64,000 bases of DNA from K23-9 sp049680365 (lineage in GTDB: Bacteria > Planctomycetota > Planctomycetia > Pirellulales > Pirellulaceae). Under the pieces are notes generated by a model. The model was not told the origin of the DNA. It ran no database searches and worked only from the letters and a program-made list of their open reading frames with translations. Below, piece after piece: positions 45,510-55,024 of the stretch. A program made the translations under genes and the position numbers. The stretch covers positions 16,969-80,968 of the forward strand of contig JBAUHQ010000482.1 in NCBI GenBank assembly GCA_049680365.1, read 5' to 3'. Each line of letters begins with the position of its first letter. Position 1 is the stretch's first letter.

Positions 45510-46037
45510 CTAACTGGGCACGTGAGCCTCCCATTTGTTCTGGGCGCGAAGTAAGCGTTCGACCAATTCGCGTACGGCACCTTGTCCGCCGCTTGATTGC
45601 AAAATCCAGTGGGCGTTGTCGCGAGCATCATTGGCGGCGTCGGCAGGTGCGACCGCCAGCCCCACCGACTTCATGATTGGCACGTCGGGTAGATCATCGC
45701 CGATATAACAGACTTGATCGGGACGGCAGCCGATGGAGTCCAGCATCGATTGCGCTGCGGGCACTTTATTGGCGTGGCCTTGTGCAACATGCTGGATGCC
45801 AAGTTCAGCAGCGCGTTTTTCGACGATGTTGCTTTGACGCGAAGTTAAGATTCCGAACTCAAAACCACTTTTCATCCAAAGTTTGATTCCCAGCCCGTCC
45901 CGCACATGGAACTGCTTGCTCTCAACACCTTTAGCGTCGTAGATGATTCGCCCATCGGTCAACACACCATCGACATCAGAAATGATGCAGGTGATCGAAG
46001 CTGCGATGTCGGCGTCAGAACGCAGTAGGGCGGGCAT
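45510..46037 (-). CDS. kdsC: 3-deoxy-D-manno-octulosonate 8-phosphate phosphatase
   Basis: 175 residues, the normal size. It removes the phosphate from KDO 8-phosphate in the LPS core pathway. It is a HAD-superfamily protein without a cap: SDVDGVLTDGRI contains the nucleophile Asp and the acid/base Asp two residues on, ILTSRQSN the Ser/Arg, and YIGDDLPDVPIM the metal-binding Asp pair. GVESKQFHVRDGLGIKLW is diagnostic of the family. It lies between kdsD and the LptC/LptA-like gene with short gaps of 99 and 30 bases. Confidence 0.95.
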   Translation of the reverse strand: MPALLRSDADIAASITCIISDVDGVLTDGRIIYDAKGVESKQFHVRDGLGIKLWMKSGFEFGILTSRQSNIVEKRAAELGIQHVAQGHANKVPAAQSMLDSIGCRPDQVCYIGDDLPDVPIMKSVGLAVAPADAANDARDNAHWILQSSGGQGAVRELVERLLRAQNKWEAHVPS

Positions 46038-46090
46038 GGAGCTAATCTAGATTGCGATTGGAGTAGGGCGATTGATGGCACAGATGACGA

Positions 46091-46135
46091 TTGCGCTGGT
46101 GTGTTTTGCGCTGGTGTGCTTTGGGCTGGTGTGTT
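46091..46135. repeat. Three-copy 15-base minisatellite
   Basis: Three tandem 15-base units: TTGCGCTGGTGTGTT (46091-46105), a copy with one change (46106-46120) and a third with one change (46121-46135). They lie in the gap between kdsD and kdsC, one base beyond the kdsD stop. The unit is a multiple of three, but no supported gene covers it. Confidence 0.8.
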
Positions 46136-46136
46136 G

Positions 46137-47204
46137 CTAATTCGTGGGGAAAATTGGGATGGTGGTCTGCTGTGGATTTGAATCCGAAAGTGACATAACA
46201 TCAGTGATATCCAACATTCCTATCGGGCGATTGTTTTTATCGACGACTGGCAGTTCGCTGATTTTGCGATGCGACATCAAGGCCATCGCTTCGCTAAGCG
46301 TTGCGCCGGACAGCGTGGTTGTCGGTTGGGCGGTCATTCGCGAAGCAATCGTTTGATCCAGCGCGTCTTCACAACGCGATTCCAACAAACGTGCTAAGTC
46401 GCTGTCGGTAAAGATGCCAGCCAAGGTGCCATCTTCGTTCCGCAACATCACCGCACCGCTTCGACGACCTGTCTTGGAACTAGTAACAATCGCTGCCCGA
46501 ATGGTCGTGTCCGCCGGTGCGATGCGACAGGCATCGATCGGGCGCATCAGTTGTTCGACTTTCGCTAGTTTGCGTCCCAGTGAGCCACCAGGATGAAAAC
46601 GCGCAAAATCTTGTGGAGTAAATCGTCGTAGTTGGCTGGCAAGAAGTGCGATCGCATCGCCGACAGCCATCATCACGGCTGTGCTACTAGTCGGGGCCAA
46701 GCCATTGTGACAGGCTTCGTTGTGTTTGCCGATCGATACGACACAGTCGGCGGCAATGGCCAGCGGACTGTCTTCGTTGGCAGTAATCGCGATCAATGCC
46801 GATGCGTGTTCGCTTAAGTGATCCGCGATACGAACCACTTCTTCGCTGCGACCCGAATTGGAAATTGCCCAAACCAAGTCGTTTTCGCGTACACGGCCCA
46901 GGTCACCATGAACGGCTTCGGAAGGGTGCAGAAAATGAGCGGGTGTTCCGGTACTGGCGAGTGTTGCGACTAGCTTTTGTCCGACCAAGCCTGCCTTGCC
47001 AACCCCTGTGACAATCACGCAGCCATCGCAATCGGCCGTCATCTCCGCGGCACGAACGGCTTCAGTGGTCAGCATTTTTGCAGCACTCTCAACTGCCTGG
47101 CTTTCAGCCAATACGATCTCACGAAGTGTCCGCAATCGTTCGACCATCGTCGTCGGAAAACGATTCGATTCGTTGTTGGATGAGGATTGTGCGTAAGCAG
47201 GCAC
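46137..47204 (-). CDS. kdsD: D-arabinose 5-phosphate isomerase
   Basis: Interconverts ribulose 5-phosphate and arabinose 5-phosphate, the first step of KDO synthesis. The SIS domain (about 30-190) shows VIVTGVGKAGLVGQKLVATL, TPAHFLHPSEAVHGDLG and AISNSGRSEEVV. ALASQL...TPQDFARFHPGGSLGR closes it. Two CBS domains follow, with VMMLR-like GIFTDSDLARLLE and KISELPVVDKNNRPIGMLDITD. The GTG at 47204 is selected because AGGAAGG precedes it by seven bases, better than the TTG at 47234 or ATG at 47147. It leads the kdsD-kdsC-LptC/LptA-like group. Confidence 0.93.
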   Translation of the reverse strand: MPAYAQSSSNNESNRFPTTMVERLRTLREIVLAESQAVESAAKMLTTEAVRAAEMTADCDGCVIVTGVGKAGLVGQKLVATLASTGTPAHFLHPSEAVHGDLGRVRENDLVWAISNSGRSEEVVRIADHLSEHASALIAITANEDSPLAIAADCVVSIGKHNEACHNGLAPTSSTAVMMAVGDAIALLASQLRRFTPQDFARFHPGGSLGRKLAKVEQLMRPIDACRIAPADTTIRAAIVTSSKTGRRSGAVMLRNEDGTLAGIFTDSDLARLLESRCEDALDQTIASRMTAQPTTTLSGATLSEAMALMSHRKISELPVVDKNNRPIGMLDITDVMSLSDSNPQQTTIPIFPTN

Positions 47205-47336
47205 AGCGAGACCTTCCTTGGTACGTCGCAGCAAATTTCGGGCGTTGAACTATCAGTTGGAGATACTAGCCAGAAATCCAGCCCAGCCACAATGCGAATC
47301 TGGGTACTCTGGCGATGACGGGCAGCTCTGCAACAG

Positions 47337-49934
47337 CTATTTGGCGGCTGATTTAGACGTGCGCAAGATCGGTTTCAAAAATCGACCAGTCGCGCTATCG
47401 GCGGTTGCTGCAATTGCTTCGGGTGGCCCTTGGGCCAAAAGGTAGCCGCCTGCTTCGCCGCCCGTTGGCCCCATATCGATAATCCAGTCGCAAGTCGCAA
47501 GCACATCGAAATTGTGTTCAATCACGATCACGGTGTTGCCAGCATCAACCAACTGTTGCAGCACGCCAACCAATCGTTCGACATCCGCAAAGTGCAATCC
47601 GGTGGTAGGTTCGTCCAGCAAGTACAAGGTGTTGCCAGTGGACGTCTTAGCCAATTCGGTGCCCAGCTTGATTCGTTGAGCTTCGCCGCCACTAAGTGTG
47701 GTGCTGGATTGACCCAAGTGCACATACCCCAGCCCTACGGCTTGAAGTGACGTGACCAGTCGCAGGACTTTGGGCACGTTTTGAAAAAAGTTCACCGCTT
47801 CGTCAACCGTCATGTCCAACACATCGGCGACGTTCGCGCCTTTGAAACGCACTTGCAACGTTTGTCGATTGAAGCGTCGGCCGCCGCAACGCGTGCAGGT
47901 GACAAACAAATCGCTCAAAAAATTCATTTCGATTCGTTCGGCTCCATGACCTTTGCACAGCTCACAGCGCCCGTCGGCGGAGTTGAAACTAAACCGGCTC
48001 GCTTTGAACCCGCGCGTCTTGGCCTCGCGTGTTGCTGCAAAGACCTTCCGAATTTCGTCCAGCACTCCGGCGTACGTTGCCGGGCAACTGCGCGGACTGC
48101 GGCCAATCGGGGCTTGGTCAATGACGATTAATTTGTCGACGTGTTGGCTCCCCAGCAAACTCTTGTGCGGACCAGGTTCGTTGGCGACCAAGCCAAGTTT
48201 CTTCGCCAAAGCCGGATAAAGCGTGTCGTTAATCAGCGAACTCTTGCCGCTGCCCGATACGCCACTGACGCCGACCAAACGTTTTAACGGCAGCTTTAAG
48301 GTGACGTCTTTCAAGTTATGCGTCGTGGCGTTCTTTAGCGTTAGCCACTTGGTGGTTGATTCACGCCGCGACTCAGGAATCGGAATCCGTCGTGCGCCAC
48401 TGAGGTATTGTCCGGTAACGCTTTTCTGGTTGGCGGCGATTTCGGCGGGCGTTCCAATGCCGATCAAATGCCCGCCGCCACTGCCTGCACCGGGTCCGAT
48501 ATCGATCAAGAGGTCCGCTGCCATCATCGTAGCTTCGTCATGTTCGACGACGACTAGCGTATTGCCTTGTTGTTGCAGTTCACGAATGCACTGTATCAAT
48601 TTGTCATGGTCCGCTGGATGCAATCCGATCGACGGTTCGTCCAAAACATAGCAGACACCCACCAGTCCGCTACCAATGCTGGTTGCCAAGCGAACTCGCT
48701 GCAGTTCGCCGCCGCTAAGAGTGTCGGCAGGACGATTGAGCGTTAAATACGCAACGCCGACACGCTGTAAGAACGCGAGTCGCCGGACGACTTCGCTGCA
48801 GATTGGCCGGGCAACTCGTTGATGAAGTTCGGATAGTTTTGCTTCGATCTGCTGTAGCCATTGTGCTGCTTGGGTAAGCGGCATTCCGGTCAATTCGATG
48901 ATGGATTTGGAATCGATCGTCACTGCTCGAGCTTCAGCGCGAAGTCGTCCGCCTTGGCAATCGGGACATTCAACGTTCGCCGATCCTGTGTCAACGTGAC
49001 CGATGCCATCGCACGTCGGGCAGGCACCGTAGGGACTGTTGAAACTAAACGTCCGCGGCTCGATCTCTTCAAAACTGTTGCCACAATCGGCGCAGGCCAT
49101 CGCGGTGTTGTAGATCGCTTCGTCCCACTCATCCGACTCGTTTTGAATCAGCGTCGAAATCATCCCGCCGCTCAGTCGTAGTGCCAAGCTGATCGATTCG
49201 CCCAGTCGTGATTCGATTCCTTCGCGGATGACCAAACGATCGACCACCGCCTCGATCGTGTGATTTTTCTTTGCGGCCAATGGAGGGATGTCTTCCAGTG
49301 CGTAAATCTCTCCATCGATTCGAGCACGAATCAGTCCAGCGACGCGGATCGAATCGATCACATCACGATGTTCACCGCGTCGTCCGCGCACCATCGGTGC
49401 CATCAGAATCAATTTCTGGCCTTCAGGAAGTTCGGCCAAGCGGTCACGGATCGCTTCGGACGACTGTTGGGAAATCGTGGAACCGCACGCGACGCAGTGG
49501 GGTGTGCCTACTCGCGCGTACAACAAACGCAGGTAGTCGTAGATCTCAGTGACCGTTGCAACGGTGCTGCGTGCGTTCGTCGAACCGGGTTTTTGATCGA
49601 TGGCCAGCGTGGGTGCCAAACCGTCAATCGAATCCACGTCGGGACGCGGAATTTGATCCAGGAATTGTCTGGCGTACGCGGACAGACTGTCGATGTATTG
49701 CCGCTGTCCTTCGGCGTACAACGTGTCAAACGCCAGCGAACTCTTACCGCTGCCAGAGACGCCCGTAATGACGGTTAGAGCGTCACGGGGAATATCAACG
49801 TCAATGTTTTGCAGATTGTGAACACGAGCACCACGAATGCGAATCATCGATGAAGCGTCGTTGGGGCCGCTGCTGGCGCGTCGTTTCGCGCGACCGGTCT
49901 TATCAGATTTCGATTTGGATTTCGCCGTTGGCAC
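47337..49934 (-). CDS. uvrA: UvrA excinuclease subunit lacking the insertion domain
   Basis: 865 residues against about 940 normally. The two ABC ATPase halves are present: ITGVSGSGKSSLAFDTLYAEG, LSGGELQRVRLA, then GVSGVSGSGKSSLINDTLYP, LSGGEAQRIKLG and YLLDEPTTGLHFAD. The UvrB-binding region (VRGRRGEHRDVID to SLALRLSGG) is present and the zinc modules CADCG, CPTCDG, CELCKG and CTRCGG remain. However, after CPTCDGIG only about ten residues separate it from CPDCQGGRL, where normal UvrA has an insertion domain of about 90 residues that contacts DNA. The GTG at 49934 has no ribosome site; an ATG 29 codons later is possible. The gene is divergent from the dGTPase gene. Confidence 0.92.
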   Translation of the reverse strand: MPTAKSKSKSDKTGRAKRRASSGPNDASSMIRIRGARVHNLQNIDVDIPRDALTVITGVSGSGKSSLAFDTLYAEGQRQYIDSLSAYARQFLDQIPRPDVDSIDGLAPTLAIDQKPGSTNARSTVATVTEIYDYLRLLYARVGTPHCVACGSTISQQSSEAIRDRLAELPEGQKLILMAPMVRGRRGEHRDVIDSIRVAGLIRARIDGEIYALEDIPPLAAKKNHTIEAVVDRLVIREGIESRLGESISLALRLSGGMISTLIQNESDEWDEAIYNTAMACADCGNSFEEIEPRTFSFNSPYGACPTCDGIGHVDTGSANVECPDCQGGRLRAEARAVTIDSKSIIELTGMPLTQAAQWLQQIEAKLSELHQRVARPICSEVVRRLAFLQRVGVAYLTLNRPADTLSGGELQRVRLATSIGSGLVGVCYVLDEPSIGLHPADHDKLIQCIRELQQQGNTLVVVEHDEATMMAADLLIDIGPGAGSGGGHLIGIGTPAEIAANQKSVTGQYLSGARRIPIPESRRESTTKWLTLKNATTHNLKDVTLKLPLKRLVGVSGVSGSGKSSLINDTLYPALAKKLGLVANEPGPHKSLLGSQHVDKLIVIDQAPIGRSPRSCPATYAGVLDEIRKVFAATREAKTRGFKASRFSFNSADGRCELCKGHGAERIEMNFLSDLFVTCTRCGGRRFNRQTLQVRFKGANVADVLDMTVDEAVNFFQNVPKVLRLVTSLQAVGLGYVHLGQSSTTLSGGEAQRIKLGTELAKTSTGNTLYLLDEPTTGLHFADVERLVGVLQQLVDAGNTVIVIEHNFDVLATCDWIIDMGPTGGEAGGYLLAQGPPEAIAATADSATGRFLKPILRTSKSAAK

Positions 49935-50072
49935 GGGGGTCTTTCGCGAATGCTTGGAGCTTGGTGTGGGCTTTATCGGGCTGGACGAGTAGAATCCGTC
50001 AGCATAACACTTCTATACGCACTTTCATAAGCCAGCCAACGCGGGCATTTTGCTGCCTCCATCACGAACCGA

Positions 50073-51215
50073 ATGATTGACTTGCGACAGTACGAAGACC
50101 GAGAGCAGATGTTCTTGGCGTCTTATGCGATGCACAGTTGTCGCAGCAAAGGTCGCGTGCATCCCGAGCAACCGCATCCCTACCGAGGCCCGTTTGCGCG
50201 TGACCGCGATCGAATTTTGCACAGCAGTTCGTTTCGACGACTCGCAGGCAAGATGCAAGTGTTTACGGGGGAAATGGGGATCTATCACCGCACACGTTTG
50301 ACCCATTCGTTTGAAGTCGCGTCGGTCGCCCGAACGATCGCTCGTGCCTTGCGGTTGAATGAAGACCTGACCGAAGCGTTGGCGTTGATGCACGATGTCG
50401 GCCATCCGCCGTATGGTCATTGTGGCGAAGATGCGTTGAGCGAGTGCATGAAAGACGTTGGAGGATTTTCGCACAACGAGTTTGCGTTGGTGATTGTCCA
50501 AGAATTGGAACAAAGGTACACGAATTTTGCTGGCTTGAATTTGACCGCGGAGACATTGGCGGGGCAGGACGTGAGGGCACACAAGGCAGAAGCTGCCGTA
50601 GGCCATTCGCCTTTGTTGGAAGTTCAGCTGGTCGATTTGGCGGATTCGATTGCTTACGACGCGCATGATGTGGACGATGCACTACAGATGGGCCTGCTTT
50701 CGTTTGAAGAGCTTTCGCAGCTAGAAATTGTTCGCCGTGCTTTGGAGGCGATCAGCGGTCGACATGGTCGATTGGCAAAGCAAGAGACGCGGCAAGCTCT
50801 TGTCCATGAACTGATCGACTTGCAAGTCAGCGACCTGCTGAAAGTTGCTTTCGAGCAACTCTTGGACGTCGATGGCTACAATTCTGACGAAGTCTGTGCG
50901 TCAGGTTTACGACTTACCCATAGCGATGAACTGCGTGCTGAACGCGGAGAGTTGGAATCGTTCTTGTTTAAGACCGTTTATCGCCATCCTCGATTGATTC
51001 CTGTTCGCAAAGATGCATCACGCCGATTGCAGGAGCTATTCGAAATTTTAACCAAATCGCCTGAGCGACTACCGCTGCGTTTTCGCCAGAGAACTCCGGA
51101 GCGACCTGTCGCATTGGTCGTTGGCGAGTACATTGCTGGGATGACAGATCAGTTTTGTGATACGCAGCATCGTTTCGCAATTGCGAATTCAACGGGGCCA
51201 TTGGCGGATTGGTAG
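50073..51215 (+). CDS. Deoxyguanosine triphosphate triphosphohydrolase-like protein
   Basis: 380 residues. An HD-superfamily enzyme that cleaves dNTPs to nucleosides and triphosphate. The family start is FARDRDRILHSSSFRRLAGK and THSFEVASVARTIARAL carries the first His; HDVGHPPYGHCGEDAL is the HD pair and extended GHPPFGH motif; VDLADSIAYDAHDVDDAL is the fourth metal-ligand region. The C-terminal tail, with GMTDQFC, also fits. Its immediate neighbours are unrelated. Physiological substrate (dGTP or any dNTP) is not determined by sequence. Confidence 0.93.
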   Translation: MIDLRQYEDREQMFLASYAMHSCRSKGRVHPEQPHPYRGPFARDRDRILHSSSFRRLAGKMQVFTGEMGIYHRTRLTHSFEVASVARTIARALRLNEDLTEALALMHDVGHPPYGHCGEDALSECMKDVGGFSHNEFALVIVQELEQRYTNFAGLNLTAETLAGQDVRAHKAEAAVGHSPLLEVQLVDLADSIAYDAHDVDDALQMGLLSFEELSQLEIVRRALEAISGRHGRLAKQETRQALVHELIDLQVSDLLKVAFEQLLDVDGYNSDEVCASGLRLTHSDELRAERGELESFLFKTVYRHPRLIPVRKDASRRLQELFEILTKSPERLPLRFRQRTPERPVALVVGEYIAGMTDQFCDTQHRFAIANSTGPLADW

Positions 51216-51386
51216 AGTCGCTTTCGTTGCGAATTGCGACGGTTGTGAGGATTATTTGCTTATCTGTTCACCAGGAACAGTATTCGGAGACCACCTCCCC
51301 TGGGTCCGCGCACAGGGCTAATCTAGACTGAGGACTCTTTCCAAATTGACTCATCTTGTGGCTCCCACCAACGGGACGATGGTTTC

Positions 51387-52394
51387 ATGGCTCTGATATT
51401 TTTGCGTTGCATTTTTCTGATTTGTGCTGGCGGTGTGTCAGCAATTATCAACTCGCAGCTGCTACCACAGGAGTCGTCATCAGCGACACCGTGGCTCGTC
51501 TTTGCGGGCATCATGACGCTGGCGATCGCCGTCGTGGTGGCAGATATTTTCGTGCCACGAAAGCGAATCGACACGATATCGGCGGTCTATTTTGGAGTCT
51601 TGATTGGGATGCTCCTGACATACATCCTTTGGATCGCTGTCGCGCCGATGCTGGTCAACAGCATTAACAATCCCAGCGCGGTGCAGTTAATCATTGCGCT
51701 GGTGCTGTGCTATATCTGTGTCAGCGTGCTGCTGCAGACGAAAGACGACTTTCGTTTTTTGATCCCTTACGTGGAATTTGTTCGCGAAGTCAAAGGGTTC
51801 AAGCCTCTGATTTTGGATACCAGCGTAGTCATCGACGGCCGTATTGCCGATTTGGTTGGCACCGGCGTGTTCGACAATCAATTGATTCTGCCTCGTTTCG
51901 CGCTGACGGAGTTGCAGGCGATTGCCGACAGTAGTGACAAACTGCGCCGAACGCGTGGGCGTCGAGGACTGGATGTGCTTAATCGAATGCGAGCTGACGA
52001 CAATGTTGACTTGATAATTTTCGACCGTGAGTTGCCAGAATTGGCAGGACAGACAGTAGATCTAAAATTGGTCCTGCTGGCAAAACACTTGGACGGCAAG
52101 GTAGTCACTGGCGACTTCAACTTGAACAAAGTCGCCAAGGTGCAGGGTGTGCCGGTGATCAACTTAAACGAAATCAGCAATGCGCTTCGTCCAGCCTATT
52201 TACCCGATGAAAATTTCCGAGTGAAAATCATCAAAACTGGTGAGGGCGCCGAACAAGGCGTGGGTTATTTAGACGACGGCACGATGGTGGTCGTCGAAGG
52301 CGCACGCGACAAAGTTGGCGATGAACTGACTGTCCTGGTGACTAGTACATTGCAAACTAATGCAGGCAAAATGATTTTTGCCAAGGTCGAGTAG
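51387..52394 (+). CDS. Membrane-anchored PIN-TRAM protein
   Basis: 335 residues resembling Bacillus YacL. Four hydrophobic helices in residues 1-115, then a PIN nuclease-like domain (about 140-265) with LDTSVVIDGRIADL, ALTELQAIADSSD, GLDVLNRM and VVTGDFNLNKVA, which supply the acidic metal-binding residues, then a TRAM-like beta domain (VKIIKTGEGAEQGVGYLDDGTM, VLVTSTLQTNAGKMIF) that may bind RNA. Predicted to be an RNase at the membrane, not tested. No partner antitoxin gene is adjacent, in line with the non-toxin YacL class. Confidence 0.9.
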   Translation: MALIFLRCIFLICAGGVSAIINSQLLPQESSSATPWLVFAGIMTLAIAVVVADIFVPRKRIDTISAVYFGVLIGMLLTYILWIAVAPMLVNSINNPSAVQLIIALVLCYICVSVLLQTKDDFRFLIPYVEFVREVKGFKPLILDTSVVIDGRIADLVGTGVFDNQLILPRFALTELQAIADSSDKLRRTRGRRGLDVLNRMRADDNVDLIIFDRELPELAGQTVDLKLVLLAKHLDGKVVTGDFNLNKVAKVQGVPVINLNEISNALRPAYLPDENFRVKIIKTGEGAEQGVGYLDDGTMVVVEGARDKVGDELTVLVTSTLQTNAGKMIFAKVE

Positions 52395-52539
52395 ACTCCC
52401 ACCTGGCGAGCGCAACCCTGCTTAAACGCCAAGTTCGCCGTTCACAAAGCTTGCCGTTGACAGGTCTGGTGCAGCCGAAAAGCGATTGATAGCGGGATCG
52501 CATTGACGCTGGACTTGCGAAATTGGTATGCCCTGTGTC

Positions 52540-53706
52540 ATGGCGAACTTTTTCATCCGCCGAGCGACATTTTGTTGCTGTCTGGCATTGCTAGCGATTT
52601 GCGATCTTTCCGTGGAAGCTCAAGAGCGAGCTTCTCTGGAGACGCCTGCGCCGGAGACTAAGCCAAATCCAATAGCGTCTGATCTGGCCGCGACTGACGT
52701 TGGATCCGAGGGCGCCGTGCTTTTGTCCAATCACAATGTGTTGCGTGGCAATGCCATTCAACACGGTAACGAAATCATTGTCCGTCGGAACGATGGAAGT
52801 GAATTACATCTCGACCGCAAACGTGTGTTGTGCTGGGGAAATTCGGTACAAGATCTTTATCGCTTTCGAATCGATCAGCGACAAAAAAATGATCTGACCG
52901 CTTATCTGGCGGATATCCAGTGGTGCTTACGGCATGAACTGATTGATCCGACATTATTGCAGATCGCCAGCCGTGACCTTCAAGAGGCTCAGCAGTTTGC
53001 GCCTCGCGATCGAAACTTGGCTCGATTGGCGATCCAGCTTCATCGTCAACTGGTTGCCCAACAATCGCAGGCCAATCCAATCCAGCAAGTCTCCCAGGCC
53101 GATCGCCAAGCGGTTGCGGAACAGATCCAGATGGTAGACCACCAGCAAGAACTAGCGAGAGCGGAGCAAGACTTTGACCGCGATACATTGTCGGGTTTCG
53201 CACGTGATGTTCAGCCGATGTTACTGAACCGTTGCGGGAGCTGTCATGGACATCAATCAGACCTCGCATGGCGTTTGTTGCTGCCGGCAAAAGGATCGCG
53301 AGCTTCGGCACGGATGACGCGTCAAAATCTGGTAGCGACTGCGAAGTACTTAAATTTCGACGAAGGACTGGAAAGCGAGCTTCGAATTCGTGCCATGGAT
53401 GGTCACGCAGGTGAACAACATGCGCTCAGTATCCGCGAAACCGGTTCCACCAGAGCATTTGAACGCTGGTTGCAACATGCACGCCCGGCGGGTGACGCCT
53501 TGGACATTGCCAAACGTAGGCTGAACGAAGACGACGATGCCTCTGAAACCCAATCATTTGAAAACCCCGATGCTCATATCGCTCACAAAAATCCGTGGGC
53601 TTCAGATGAATCCTCACCGCACCAGTCAGACAAAATCGAACGGTTGCCACAAGTCAGCAACCCGTTTGATCCCGAGATCTTTAACCGACGCCAGCAGCTG
53701 CGCTGA
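52540..53706 (+). CDS. Secreted protein with a CxxCH heme motif, family unknown
   Basis: About 388 residues from the ATG at 52540 (an in-frame ATG lies at 52528). A signal peptide is followed by a region with SELHLDRKRVLCWG and many Gln/Arg-rich helices. A single CGSCHGHQSDLAWRLLLP with SGFARDVQPMLLNR before it looks like a planctomycete cytochrome-type c heme domain, and DGHAGEQHALSIRETGSTRAFERWL may be the extra fold. The last 70 residues are polar and probably disordered. No other domains are recognised; the enzyme role is unknown. Confidence 0.65.
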   Translation: MANFFIRRATFCCCLALLAICDLSVEAQERASLETPAPETKPNPIASDLAATDVGSEGAVLLSNHNVLRGNAIQHGNEIIVRRNDGSELHLDRKRVLCWGNSVQDLYRFRIDQRQKNDLTAYLADIQWCLRHELIDPTLLQIASRDLQEAQQFAPRDRNLARLAIQLHRQLVAQQSQANPIQQVSQADRQAVAEQIQMVDHQQELARAEQDFDRDTLSGFARDVQPMLLNRCGSCHGHQSDLAWRLLLPAKGSRASARMTRQNLVATAKYLNFDEGLESELRIRAMDGHAGEQHALSIRETGSTRAFERWLQHARPAGDALDIAKRRLNEDDDASETQSFENPDAHIAHKNPWASDESSPHQSDKIERLPQVSNPFDPEIFNRRQQLR

Positions 53707-53737
53707 TTATTGCTACCCCGAGATGAAGTGCAACGCT

Positions 53738-55024
53738 TTACGCAGGGAATCTAAGCAAAGCATATTTGCGTTTGCCTTTACGCAGCACCATGACGGTTTC
53801 GCTGGATAAGTTTGCTTCGGTCAGCTTCAGGTTCATGTCACTAACGCGTTCGTTGTTCAGGTAAATGCCACCCTCTTTGATCGCCCGGCGAGCTTCGCTG
53901 CTGCTGCTGACCAAGCCTGCGCTCTGCAGGGCTTCGACGATCCAGAGTCCTTCGCCAGCGAGCGAAGAACGATCCAGCTGACTGCTGGGAACATCCGCGA
54001 AAATATCGCTGAGTTGCTGGTCCGTTGCATTGCCAATCTCGCCGCCGAAAAAGATATTCGTCGCTTTCATCGCCGACGCCAATCCCTCTTCACCATGACA
54101 GAACTCAGTCATCCACTGTGCTAAGCGTTTTTGTGCGGCCGTTTTACCTGGATCCGATTCCGTCGCGGCAGCAAGTTCGTCGTACTCGGACTTTTCGATC
54201 TCAGTGAGGTACGCGATACATCGCATCACATCGGCGTCGGCCACGTTGACCCAGTACTGATAGAACGCGTAAGGGCTGGTCCGAGCCGGGTCCAACCAGA
54301 TGGCACCCTTTTCGGTTTTGCCCATTTTTTTACCGTCCGTCGTCGTCAACAGCGGCGCGGTAACCCCAAAGAGTTGCTCGCCCAGCATGCGACGTCCTAA
54401 ATCGATTCCAGCGGTGATGTTGCCCCACTGATCGCTGCCGCCGGCTTGGATTTTGCAACCATGTTCTTTGCACAGATGAACAAAGTCGTAGGCCTGCAAC
54501 AGCATGTAGCTGAATTCGGTGTAGCTCAGGCCGGCTTCGCTATTGAGTCGCGACTTGACGGACTCTTTGCCCATCATCACGCCGACTGGAAAATTTTTGC
54601 CGACGTCGCGGAGAAATTCTAAGTACGAGTAGCCTTGCATCCATGCGAAATTGTTCAGCAAAGTCGCGGCGTTGTCGCCATCAAAGTCCAGGAACTTTCG
54701 CATTTGCGCCGCAACGCCATCCACGTTGGCTTGCAACTGTTCCGCAGAAAGCAGATTGCGTTCTTCGCTTTTTCCGCTCGGGTCACCGATCATGCCTGTC
54801 GCGCCGCCCACCAATGCGATCGGTCGGTGGCCTGCCTTTTGAAACCGCCGCAGCATCATCAACTGCATCAGGCTGCCGACATGCAAACTGTCTGCGGTTG
54901 GGTCAAAACCGATGTAGACGGTTTGCTGACCGGAGTCGAGCAACTTGGCCAAGCCGGCTTCGTCCGTGTGTTGATGAATCAGGCCGCGCCAATTCAGTTC
55001 GCTGATGAGATTGTTTTCAGGCAT
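53738..55024 (-). CDS. tyrS: Tyrosyl-tRNA synthetase
   Basis: 428 residues, a class I synthetase. The HIGH motif appears as DPTADSLHVGSLMQL, preceded by YIGF; TGMIGDPSGKSEER and GGSDQWGNITAGIDLGRR are tyrosine-binding regions; KMSKS is present as KKMGKTEKGA. The C-terminal S4-like RNA-binding domain (LVSSSSEARRAIKEGGIYLNNERVSD) is complete. The start overlaps the ispD stop by eight bases. The gene end is 31 bases from the convergent heme-motif gene. Confidence 0.97.
   Translation of the reverse strand: MPENNLISELNWRGLIHQHTDEAGLAKLLDSGQQTVYIGFDPTADSLHVGSLMQLMMLRRFQKAGHRPIALVGGATGMIGDPSGKSEERNLLSAEQLQANVDGVAAQMRKFLDFDGDNAATLLNNFAWMQGYSYLEFLRDVGKNFPVGVMMGKESVKSRLNSEAGLSYTEFSYMLLQAYDFVHLCKEHGCKIQAGGSDQWGNITAGIDLGRRMLGEQLFGVTAPLLTTTDGKKMGKTEKGAIWLDPARTSPYAFYQYWVNVADADVMRCIAYLTEIEKSEYDELAAATESDPGKTAAQKRLAQWMTEFCHGEEGLASAMKATNIFFGGEIGNATDQQLSDIFADVPSSQLDRSSLAGEGLWIVEALQSAGLVSSSSEARRAIKEGGIYLNNERVSDMNLKLTEANLSSETVMVLRKGKRKYALLRFPA

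Noticed and set aside
45959..46201. Short minus-strand frame with repeated TPAQ peptide
   Set aside because: Produced by translating the 15-base minisatellite between kdsD and kdsC; no supporting start.
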